From Bacteroidia bacterium (lineage in GTDB: Bacteria > Bacteroidota > Bacteroidia > Flavobacteriales > Flavobacteriaceae), in NCBI GenBank assembly GCA_030425715.1, contig JAUIAA010000108.1, positions 1 through 7,122 on the forward strand: 7,122 bases of DNA, written 5' to 3'. Below are positions 1-6,269 of this stretch, in pieces; position 1 is the stretch's first letter; every line of letters starts with the position of its first letter. The position numbers and the translations under genes are program-made. The notes below the pieces were generated by a model, which was not told where the DNA came from, ran no database searches, and worked only from the letters and a program-made list of their open reading frames with translations.

Positions 1-105
1 AAAGAGCGCTACGATAGTGCTTTAAGAAGAAAACAATTAAGCTTGGTTTTGTCTAAAAAAATGAAACCTAGTGATGCTACTGAATTAAAAGCACTGTTTA
101 GTTAA
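1..105 (+). CDS. C-terminal fragment of an unidentified protein
   Basis: The plus-strand frame starting at base 1 is open for 34 codons and ends in TAA at 103-105; the start lies outside the window. The visible tail is basic and probably helical, with an RRK cluster and a final stretch reading MKPSDATELKALFS. No domain can be recognised in so short a piece, so no function is assigned. It converges on the EnvC-like gene: its TAA is directly followed by that gene's stop codon, leaving no intergenic bases. The compatible strand, the clean stop and the tight abutment to a real gene are the reasons to believe it is a genuine gene end rather than a chance frame. Confidence 0.6.
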   Translation, partial: KERYDSALRRKQLSLVLSKKMKPSDATELKALFS

Positions 106-1365
106 TTAATTTTTATACACCCACTCTTCTGGATTTTGGCGGTGAATTTCTTTAAACAGTACAAAAGCTAAAATGGTTTTTCCGGTAGTTTTATCGGTGT
201 GTATTTTACCTATTTCTTGCTTGGTGCTAACCAAATCGCCTTTGTTTACCTTTACATTGTCTAAATTTTTATACACAGAAATATAGTTACCGTGTTGAAT
301 TAAAACCGCTTTCTTTTTTCCAGGGATAACCTGAATTGCCAGTACTTTACCATTAAAAATTACACGAGCATTTGCTCCCTTTTCGGTAGCATAAAAAACT
401 CCATTACTCTCAATAGTTATTCCTTTTAAGGTTGGATGTGATTGCTTACCAAAATGACGTACAATTACCCCTCTTTCTACTGGTGATGGTAGTTTTCCTT
501 TGTTAGAAATAAAATCTTTCTCTAATTTTTTTGCTTCAGGAGTTAGCTCAAAACTAGAACTTTTTACATTTCCTTTTTTGTTAGATTTAGCAATAGCATC
601 GCGAATTAATTTTTCAATTTTTTGGTCTATTGCCTTTTCCTCCCTTTGCTTTTGTCTAATTTGTGCGGTGTATTTTTTCTCTTTATCCTTAACGGATTTT
701 ACCATCTTCTCTTGAGAATTTTTTTCTCTATGGATATTGTCTTTTTCCTTTTTATTTTCCGCAAGAAGTGCTTCTTTTTGGGCTTTTGTTTCTTTTAACA
801 GATCATTTAAATTTTCAATTTTTAAAGTTTCGGCTATAATTTCTTTTCCTTGTTGCTCTCTGTAATCTGCAAACTGGCGAATGTATTGCAAACGCTTATA
901 AGCCTGCATAAAACTTTCCGATGATAATAAAAACATCAGCCTACTTTGTTTGGTTTTACTTTTGTACGATTGTACCACCATATTGGCATAATCCTTTTTT
1001 AAAACCTCCAGTTTTTTTTGCAACAACTCTTTTTCCCTTTCATTATCTTCAATTTCTTTACCCAGTTGCTTGGTTTCTTCGTTGATGGTTTCTATCAATC
1101 TAGCGCGAACTCTTATTCTTTTATTTAAGTCGTTTAATGCTGAAAGTAAATTTTCTTCTTTTTCTTTAGACTTAAATAATAAGCTGTTGATTTGCTGAAT
1201 TTCTTGTTGTAATTTTTTGCGTTGTTTTTCTAAATCTTGTCTATTTTGGGCATTCCCAGTTAAGGAAAAAGACAAGGCCAAAACCAAAACGAGCAAAAAA
1301 TTCCAATTGAATTTATTGCTAATTTTTAACTCTTGTATTTTTAGAAGCTTAGAAAAACTTAACAT
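106..1365 (-). CDS. envC: EnvC-like murein hydrolase activator (degenerate LytM/M23 domain)
   Basis: This 419-residue protein has the EnvC layout. Residues 21-37 are a hydrophobic signal segment, with a likely cleavage at A39/Q40. Residues about 41-265 are a Lys/Glu/Gln-rich coiled coil. The C-terminal LytM (peptidase M23-like) domain spans about 295-419 and ends in NPEEWVYKN. The zinc ligands are gone: the usual HxGxD reads LKGIT (313-317) and the usual HLHFE reads ILAFV (398-402). It is therefore expected to be catalytically dead and, like E. coli EnvC, to activate N-acetylmuramoyl-L-alanine amidases during septal peptidoglycan splitting, probably recruited by FtsEX; that role is inferred from the family. 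The n-region is long (about 20 residues), but no later ATG could supply the signal peptide, so the first ATG is kept. It is the last gene of a tight operon, and its ATG overlaps the upstream stop as TAATG. Confidence 0.9.
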   Translation of the reverse strand: MLSFSKLLKIQELKISNKFNWNFLLVLVLALSFSLTGNAQNRQDLEKQRKKLQQEIQQINSLLFKSKEKEENLLSALNDLNKRIRVRARLIETINEETKQLGKEIEDNEREKELLQKKLEVLKKDYANMVVQSYKSKTKQSRLMFLLSSESFMQAYKRLQYIRQFADYREQQGKEIIAETLKIENLNDLLKETKAQKEALLAENKKEKDNIHREKNSQEKMVKSVKDKEKKYTAQIRQKQREEKAIDQKIEKLIRDAIAKSNKKGNVKSSSFELTPEAKKLEKDFISNKGKLPSPVERGVIVRHFGKQSHPTLKGITIESNGVFYATEKGANARVIFNGKVLAIQVIPGKKKAVLIQHGNYISVYKNLDNVKVNKGDLVSTKQEIGKIHTDKTTGKTILAFVLFKEIHRQNPEEWVYKN

Positions 1366-1367
1366 TA
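1363..1367 (-). promoter_or_regulatory. TAATG stop/start overlap, DUF4292 gene to EnvC gene
   Basis: On the minus strand the TAA of the DUF4292 gene (1367-1365) shares its last A with the ATG of the EnvC-like gene (1365-1363). The local sequence is AAAATAATG. This arrangement normally goes with translational coupling by a terminating ribosome re-initiating at once. There is no strong Shine-Dalgarno in front, which is usual in Bacteroidota. Confidence 0.7.
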
Positions 1368-2144
1368 TTTTAGCTCAATTTTTTTATAATTTTTTGGAAT
1401 AGAAAAAGGGAATTTTAATGTATTCATTTGAGAGGTGTTTTTGTATTGCACATCAATTAAAGTGGTATTTTCTTTTTCCTTCGCTTCAATTACAAATCCT
1501 TTAGGGAACAAAGATTCATTAATTTTTTGAAAATCTTTATATAAAATTGTTAATTTTTGCGACTTCCCTAGATGAAGAACTTCTTCTTTTTTCAGTTTAA
1601 AATAAACGGAATCAAACCAGTAAAATAACTGAAAAACATCTCCTTTTTGTTTGGCACTTAGCTTGTAGCTATTTTGATCTATTTCTGAGAGTAATTGATT
1701 TTTTTTAAGTTCAAATAAGGCTTCTCCATAAAATAAATTTTGCACCATATTAAAATCAAAATTAGTCCCCATCCAATTACTTATCAGTTCAAAATCACCA
1801 TCAAAATAAGATTGGTTCAATTTTTCATAAAACCGAACTCTATTGGGTTCGATTAGCATTTTTCCAACGGGAAACCCCAATTTAGAAAAACTAATCCAAA
1901 TAACCGAATCTTTAGCAATACGCAAAGCTGCATTTAAAGTTGGAATATCGGCTTTACCCTTATATTTTACCGTTAAATTAGATTTTAAATAATCTGGTGT
2001 AAACTTTAGCTCCTTATTTTTTTTTAAAATGGTCTTTGTCGATAAATATGCAATATTTCCATGATCAACCTTTGCACTTTTACAGGAAATAAATAGGCTT
2101 AAAAAAAATAGAATAACAATACTTTGTTTGTAGGCTTTTACCAT
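1365..2144 (-). CDS. DUF4292 family lipoprotein (LolA/LolB-like fold suspected)
   Basis: This 259-residue protein starts with a short basic n-region, a hydrophobic stretch (9-19) and a lipobox ending FISC, with C21 as the probable lipidated cysteine, so it should be a periplasm-facing or surface lipoprotein. The body matches what I know of DUF4292: the segment around IWISFSKLGFPVGKMLIEP (82-100), then RFYEKLNQSYFDGDF (104-118) and a QNLFYGEALF stretch (135-144), is characteristic. The family is small, near 260 residues, and found in Bacteroidota. Its predicted beta-rich shape, resembling LolA/LolB lipoprotein carriers, is recalled family knowledge and not provable from this sequence. A job in outer-membrane lipoprotein insertion would fit the envelope operon but is inference. 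The gene overlaps both neighbours by one base. A run of nine A on the coding strand (2017-2025) encodes the Lys-Lys-Asn-Lys region and could be slippage-prone. Confidence 0.85.
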   Translation of the reverse strand: MVKAYKQSIVILFFLSLFISCKSAKVDHGNIAYLSTKTILKKNKELKFTPDYLKSNLTVKYKGKADIPTLNAALRIAKDSVIWISFSKLGFPVGKMLIEPNRVRFYEKLNQSYFDGDFELISNWMGTNFDFNMVQNLFYGEALFELKKNQLLSEIDQNSYKLSAKQKGDVFQLFYWFDSVYFKLKKEEVLHLGKSQKLTILYKDFQKINESLFPKGFVIEAKEKENTTLIDVQYKNTSQMNTLKFPFSIPKNYKKIELK

Positions 2145-2146
2145 TA
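2142..2146 (-). promoter_or_regulatory. TAATG stop/start overlap, TPR gene to DUF4292 gene
   Basis: The TAA of the TPR gene (2146-2144) and the ATG of the DUF4292 gene (2144-2142) share one A on the minus strand. The context is again AAAATAATG, the same nine bases as at the next junction downstream. It fixes the DUF4292 start and implies translational coupling. Confidence 0.7.
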
Positions 2147-3103
2147 TTTTGTTTCTAAACTTTTATTAAAAAAAGAAGTTGCTTCTTTGTTTTTTCCTAA
2201 GCCCTTGTAGCTCAAGCTAATTTGCTTATAAAATGCCGCTTGAAGTTGGGCATCATCTACTAAATACTCTAAACCTTCTTGCAAAATTGTAATCGCTTCT
2301 TGGTATTTTCTTAAATGATTTAAAGCTACACCATTCATGTAATATACATAAGGTTGGGCAGGAAACATTTCTATTCCAGCTTGGCTGTCATTTTGTAAGT
2401 CTAAAAAAGCTTTGGTTTTCAACTCTCTATCTAAAACTAATTTTAACGAATTGAAATCATTTTTAAGGGCATAGCTTTCTTTCAATTTTGTTAGCTTATC
2501 CTGTACAGGTACAATTTTAGCTGTGGTAGTTTCTCGTGCAGGTTCTTGTGTTAAAGATGCTTTTAAAGTAGATAGATTTGGAGGTAATTTTCCAATCGAA
2601 TCCAATTTTTTTAAGGTGATTATTGCATCTTGAATTTGTCCTGATTTGATATACAAAAGTACCAGCTCTGACTCTTCTTCTGGGACAATTTTAATAATTC
2701 TTTTTTGAATTTTAATTGCTCCCTTAAAATCGTTTTGTTTTGACTTTATATCCATCAAATGTTTTAACATAAACAAGTTATTGGGCTCCAACTCTAAACC
2801 TTTTAAAATATAATACTCCGCTTCTGTATATTTTGTTAAAAAAGTATAGTTTTTAGACAGCTCAAACAATACCGCAACATTTTTCTTGTCAATATTATAA
2901 CAGGCATCTAAAGCGTAAATTGCTTTGTCGTAATTTTCAATGGCCTTTTGCTGTAAAGCTTCAAAAAAGAAAGTTTGGAAATTGATATTTTGTTGCTCAT
3001 CTATCATTTCTTCGCGTGAAGCGAGATCATTTTGGGCAAAAGTATGGACTGTAGTACAAAATACCACCAGCCATAATTTGATATGTAAATTTTTTAATCT
3101 CAA
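2144..3103 (-). CDS. Secreted tetratricopeptide-repeat (TPR) protein, TTG start
   Basis: This 319-residue protein has a signal peptide (basic start, hydrophobic 9-18, likely cleavage TFA/Q at 23/24), so it should be periplasmic. F precedes C16, which argues against a lipobox. TPR-type helical hairpins are visible at about 44-77 (ending YDKAIYALDACYNID), 78-111 (YTEAEYYILKGLELEPNN), 112-145 (FKGAIKIQKRIIKIVPEE), 146-172, then after a less regular middle (about 185-235) at 250-283 (YQEAITILQEGLEYL) and 287-319 (NKEATSFFNKSLE). TPRs bind proteins, so a scaffold or adaptor role is likely; the partner is unknown. The start is TTG at 3103-3101: no ATG precedes the signal peptide, the next in-frame Met is residue 33, and an in-frame TAA lies two codons upstream. 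The gene begins 3 bases after the nucleotidyltransferase stop and overlaps the DUF4292 gene by one base. Confidence 0.85.
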   Translation of the reverse strand: MRLKNLHIKLWLVVFCTTVHTFAQNDLASREEMIDEQQNINFQTFFFEALQQKAIENYDKAIYALDACYNIDKKNVAVLFELSKNYTFLTKYTEAEYYILKGLELEPNNLFMLKHLMDIKSKQNDFKGAIKIQKRIIKIVPEEESELVLLYIKSGQIQDAIITLKKLDSIGKLPPNLSTLKASLTQEPARETTTAKIVPVQDKLTKLKESYALKNDFNSLKLVLDRELKTKAFLDLQNDSQAGIEMFPAQPYVYYMNGVALNHLRKYQEAITILQEGLEYLVDDAQLQAAFYKQISLSYKGLGKNKEATSFFNKSLETK

Positions 3104-3109
3104 ACTTTA
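3101..3109 (-). promoter_or_regulatory. TAA-AGT-TTG re-initiation junction
   Basis: On the minus strand the nucleotidyltransferase stop TAA (3109-3107), one AGT codon and the TTG start of the TPR gene (3103-3101) follow one another in the same reading frame. The weak start codon placed right after a stop suggests that initiation depends on ribosomes finishing the upstream gene. Confidence 0.55.
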
Positions 3110-4114
3110 ATTTAAAACAGAATAATCCCCAATGCTAACCGAAGTAAATTCGCCATCAAAATAGGCGTGATTTCCTATCATGGCTTGGTTTAAGTTTGCA
3201 TTTTTAATGGTAGTATTGGTTTGTATCAATGCATTTTTAATGCTTGCATTTTCAACCACACTGTTGTCTCCCAATGAAACATTTGGACCCACGGTACTAT
3301 TTTTAAGCACCACATTCTCACCAATATAGCAAGGTTCAATAATTTTGGCGTTGTCTAAAACAACGGTATTCGAAACCAAGTTTTCATTTTCCAAGGCGGC
3401 AAATTGTAAAACTCTGCCGTTGGTTTCTACGGTAATCGCTTTATTACCACAATCCATCCATTCGTTAACTTTACCAGGTACAAATTTCAAGCCTTTTTGC
3501 TTCATGTTTTCCAAAGCATTGGTCAGTTGAAATTCTCCTTTTTCTTTGATGTTATTATCTAATAAATATTGTATTTCTTCTCTTAAGATTGCTCCATCTT
3601 TAAAATAGTAAATTCCAATAATTGCCAAATCCGATACAAATTCTTCTGGTTTTTCTACAAAATCGGTAATAATTCCTTCTTGCAATTTTACCACCCCATA
3701 AGCACTAGGTTCTTCCACTTGTTTTACCCAAATGGCTCCATCCGCATTAGCGTCTAAAGTAAAATCTGCTTTAAACAAAGTATCGGCAAAAGCTACAACA
3801 CAAGGTCCTTCTAATGTTTCTTTTGCACATTGAATAGCATGTGCGGTACCCAATGCTTGTTCTTGCACAAAAACTTTACCTGTTGCTCCTAGGCTTTTGG
3901 CAATTTTCATTAGCTTTTCTTCGGTATCTTTAGGAAAAGATGGGCCAATTACAAAAGCTATTTCCTCTACTTTTTGATCTACAACTTTTACAATGTCTTC
4001 CACCAAACGTTGTACTATTGGTTTTCCTGCAATTAAAGTTAAAGGTTTTGGAATGGTAAGTGTATGAGGGCGTAATCTTGACCCAATACCAGCCATAGGT
4101 ACAATAATTTTCAT
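3107..4114 (-). CDS. Sugar-phosphate nucleotidyltransferase with C-terminal left-handed beta-helix
   Basis: This is a cytoplasmic enzyme of the RmlA/GlmU-type nucleotidyltransferase family, which joins an NTP and a sugar 1-phosphate into an NDP-sugar plus pyrophosphate. Taking ATG at 4114 as residue 1 (335 residues), the motifs are PMAGIGSRLRPHT (6-18, nucleotide loop), PKPL (22-25, with the conserved Lys), QEQALGTAHAI (84-94), FADT (109-112, D111 the likely metal ligand), VEKP (153-156) and WMDCGN (219-224). Residues about 246-335 form hexapeptide-like repeats (VVLDNA, CYIGEN, VVLKNS, TVGPNV, SLGDNS), that is a left-handed beta-helix, possibly for trimerisation. I see no acetyltransferase signature. 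The sugar and nucleotide cannot be told from sequence. A TTG one codon upstream (4117-4115) would add a single residue; the ATG is preferred. It heads the four-gene envelope operon and probably supplies precursors for surface polysaccharide or lipopolysaccharide. Confidence 0.88.
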   Translation of the reverse strand: MKIIVPMAGIGSRLRPHTLTIPKPLTLIAGKPIVQRLVEDIVKVVDQKVEEIAFVIGPSFPKDTEEKLMKIAKSLGATGKVFVQEQALGTAHAIQCAKETLEGPCVVAFADTLFKADFTLDANADGAIWVKQVEEPSAYGVVKLQEGIITDFVEKPEEFVSDLAIIGIYYFKDGAILREEIQYLLDNNIKEKGEFQLTNALENMKQKGLKFVPGKVNEWMDCGNKAITVETNGRVLQFAALENENLVSNTVVLDNAKIIEPCYIGENVVLKNSTVGPNVSLGDNSVVENASIKNALIQTNTTIKNANLNQAMIGNHAYFDGEFTSVSIGDYSVLN

Positions 4115-4161
4115 CAATTCAGTTTTTATAAGATTGTTAAGCTAAAAATAGTTTTATATTT

Positions 4162-4173
4162 TTTATATATAAA
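4162..4173. repeat. Perfect 12-base AT palindrome in the comEC/nucleotidyltransferase gap
   Basis: TTTATATATAAA is self-complementary over all 12 bases. The hairpin would be all A/T and weak and is not followed by a clear U-tract in the minus-strand direction, so I do not call it a terminator. It could equally be chance in very AT-rich spacer DNA. Confidence 0.3.
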
Positions 4174-4177
4174 CGAG

Positions 4178-4185
4178 CAAATATA
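4178..4185 (-). promoter_or_regulatory. Possible -7 promoter element for the nucleotidyltransferase operon
   Basis: The 89-base gap between the comEC stop and the nucleotidyltransferase ATG contains, on the minus strand, TATATTTG, an exact fit to the Bacteroidota primary-sigma -7 consensus TAnnTTTG. Transcription would begin near 4170, giving a leader of about 55 bases. No TTTG -33 partner stands at 17-21 bases upstream, so the element is only half supported. If real, the four envelope genes can be transcribed independently of comEC. Confidence 0.4.
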
Positions 4186-4203
4186 GGTAAAATTGTAAGA
4201 AAA

Positions 4204-6234
4204 TTATGGCTTTTGGCTATATACAAAAGCACCCTGCGTTGCGGTATTGTAAAAGGAAATATTGTTTTTTTCACAAGACGTTCTCCAGAGTTGGGTGTAA
4301 CTTTTATAATTGGAACCATCGGCAATAATTGTATTTGGATGTAACTCTTGAATCAATCGATCTAAGTTAACTTTTGGTGATTGGCTCAAAACAACAAAAT
4401 CAGGTTGAAAATTTAGGCCTTTATAAACCCCAAAACTATCGATAACCAAGACCGTTTTGTTAAAAATTTTTAAACTGTTTTTGATAGGATAATGCGTTCT
4501 ACTTTTGAATATTGAATAAGTTGTTTCGTAATTTTTAATGGCTCTATTTTCAAATGTACCCTTGTCGTGAAAAACAGTTAAATGCGCTCCATTTTTTACG
4601 GCAATCATTGTTTTCGCAATTTGGTGAAACACGACCATTTCCTTCTTTTTTTGAAAGTGTTTTTTTTGGAGAATCCCTTCTACTTGTAGTGCAATGATAC
4701 AAAACAGACCCAAAAACAGCGCTTTTATATTTTTATTTTCCAGAAAGTGAATGATGTTAAAGATTAAAATATAACAAACAGCTACCGTAAATAATGAAAT
4801 GGAAATGTTGCTAAAAATAAAGGCTTCCTGCTGTGCAATAAAACCGACAAATTGGTTCATAACCAACAGCGTTTTTTCATAGAAGGTCAATAAAAATTTG
4901 GGTAAAATTTGTAGACTTAAACAGATGATTATGAAAAACCCTAGTGCTAATAGAATCCCTAAAAAAGGAATAATTACCAAGCTACTGATAAAAAAAAGGC
5001 TAGGAAATTGATGAAAATAATATAGGGTTAAGGGTAAAATCCCAATTTGTGCGGCAAAGGAAACCGTAATCAAATTCCAAAAATAAGTACTAACTTTATG
5101 TTTGGGACTCCATAATTTTTTAAATTTTGGTTCTAAGCTAACTATAGAAAAAACTGCGGTATAACTCAATTGAAAACCAACATCAAAAAGATACCATGGG
5201 TGGAAGAATAATAGGACAAAAAAGGACAAAATTAAACTTTGCTGTACACCAGAGGGTCTGTTTAAAAACATGCCTAAAGCAACTGCGGTAAACATAGTAA
5301 CCGCACGAACTACAGAAGCCGATAAGCCAACCAAAACTGCATAAAACCATAAGGAGAGAACCACAATAACCAGTCGGATAAGTTTACCATTTTTCAATTG
5401 GAGTAGGGGGCGCAATACGAAATTCAACAGCATTAAAACGATACCAATATGCAAGCCAGAAACTGCAAGGATATGCACCGCACCGGCATTTTTATAGTCG
5501 TTAAATTGCGTACTCGAAACTTCATTCCTTTGTCCGAGAAGAATTGCACTAAAAATGGCTAGCTCTTGTTTAGAAAATGATTTTTGTTTTAGTTTTTGAA
5601 TAATTTGGTTTCTCCAATGGTTTGTAATACTACTTAGAGAAGTACTGCTCGATTCCAACTTTTTAAAATCTTTTTGTTTTAACCTCAGCTGTTGGTACAC
5701 CTGTTGTTTTTCTAAATATGCTTTGTAGTCAAAAGTGCTTGGGTTTAAATTGGATTGAATTGATATTAATCTGCTCCCTGTTAACAATCTATCTCCAACC
5801 AATAAATTTTGTTTTGTACTATCTATAGCGATTGAAAGCAATATTTTTCCTTGTGCTATTTGTTGGTTATAACGCAGTAATTTTCCAAAATACCTGTTTG
5901 AAAATATATTTGATTTTAAGACTTCGGTAATTTCAATTTCTAAAATCCCTACAGTATCTTGAATTTGTAAATAGTGGTTTTTTTGATTTTCTGGTTTGCC
6001 TATCGAAATTTGAAAACATCCAATTCCTACAAACAATAAAAAAGTAAGTATAGAAAATCCATAAGAGGGATTGAAGGATTGATTGACATTTCTATAAAAA
6101 TAAAGTAACAAAAGAAACGATAAAAACACAAAAGCAATTTGCAATCCTATAGCAATATTAAAATAAAAACCAAAACCAATTCCAAGAGCCAGACCTATAG
6201 AAAAATGTAAAGGCAAATAATTTAAATTTTTCAT
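4204..6234 (-). CDS. comEC: ComEC/Rec2 family DNA-uptake channel
   Basis: This 676-residue polytopic inner-membrane protein belongs to the ComEC/Rec2 family, which carries single-stranded DNA across the inner membrane during natural transformation. Order of parts: N-terminal membrane segments (about 8-77), a soluble DUF4131/OB-like part (about 90-190), the Competence membrane domain (about 220-500) with HILAVSGLHIGIV (254-266), VGLSASVVRAVTM (302-314), FDVGFQLSYTAVF (350-362) and LPLTLYYFHQFP (400-411), one more helix (502-519), and a soluble tail (about 525-676) containing IIADGSNYKSY (636-646). The tail occupies the place of the metallo-beta-lactamase-like domain but has no HxHxDH motif, which is common in Bacteroidota ComEC to my knowledge. 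Length fits flavobacterial homologues. The ATG at 6234 follows a weak AAAGGA-like stretch. It lies head to head with the MATE gene, 21 bases apart. Whether this host is actually competent cannot be judged here. Confidence 0.92.
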   Translation of the reverse strand: MKNLNYLPLHFSIGLALGIGFGFYFNIAIGLQIAFVFLSFLLLLYFYRNVNQSFNPSYGFSILTFLLFVGIGCFQISIGKPENQKNHYLQIQDTVGILEIEITEVLKSNIFSNRYFGKLLRYNQQIAQGKILLSIAIDSTKQNLLVGDRLLTGSRLISIQSNLNPSTFDYKAYLEKQQVYQQLRLKQKDFKKLESSSTSLSSITNHWRNQIIQKLKQKSFSKQELAIFSAILLGQRNEVSSTQFNDYKNAGAVHILAVSGLHIGIVLMLLNFVLRPLLQLKNGKLIRLVIVVLSLWFYAVLVGLSASVVRAVTMFTAVALGMFLNRPSGVQQSLILSFFVLLFFHPWYLFDVGFQLSYTAVFSIVSLEPKFKKLWSPKHKVSTYFWNLITVSFAAQIGILPLTLYYFHQFPSLFFISSLVIIPFLGILLALGFFIIICLSLQILPKFLLTFYEKTLLVMNQFVGFIAQQEAFIFSNISISLFTVAVCYILIFNIIHFLENKNIKALFLGLFCIIALQVEGILQKKHFQKKKEMVVFHQIAKTMIAVKNGAHLTVFHDKGTFENRAIKNYETTYSIFKSRTHYPIKNSLKIFNKTVLVIDSFGVYKGLNFQPDFVVLSQSPKVNLDRLIQELHPNTIIADGSNYKSYTQLWRTSCEKNNISFYNTATQGAFVYSQKP

Positions 6235-6238
6235 TCGC

Positions 6239-6269
6239 TGTGTTTTCCTTTATTTATGTCCTATTTTCG
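6239..6269 (+). promoter_or_regulatory. Candidate Bacteroidota-type promoter for the MATE gene
   Basis: TGTG at 6239-6242 and TATTTTCG at 6262-6269 are separated by exactly 19 bases. This resembles the Bacteroidota consensus TTTG-N19-TAnnTTTG with one mismatch in each element. Transcription would start near 6275, downstream of the ATG at 6256, which would favour the TTG at 6292 as the true start. In such AT-rich DNA a match of this quality can be chance. Confidence 0.3.

Noticed and set aside
500..715. 71-residue plus-strand open frame starting MLEIKSFSNFF
   Set aside because: It lies wholly inside the antisense of the EnvC coiled coil, has Phe/Leu-rich composition expected from reading Lys/Glu codons backwards, and shows no domain.
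1217..1402. 61-residue plus-strand open frame across the EnvC/DUF4292 junction
   Set aside because: Antisense shadow of the EnvC signal peptide region and the end of the DUF4292 gene; no support for translation.
2144..3103. TPR protein as a type IX secretion or gliding component
   Set aside because: Known T9SS TPR proteins are larger or are lipoproteins and sit with other gld/spr/por genes; none are seen here.
3345..3530. 61-residue plus-strand open frame
   Set aside because: Antisense of the nucleotidyltransferase, whose motifs in this stretch are unambiguous.
4150..4175. Possible intrinsic terminator after comEC
   Set aside because: The only inverted repeat is pure A/T, would form a very weak stem, and is not followed by a proper U-tract.
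4137..4325. 62-residue minus-strand open frame overlapping the comEC 3' end and gap
   Set aside because: It overlaps the conserved ComEC tail in another frame, and its C-terminal part is low-complexity AT-rich spacer.
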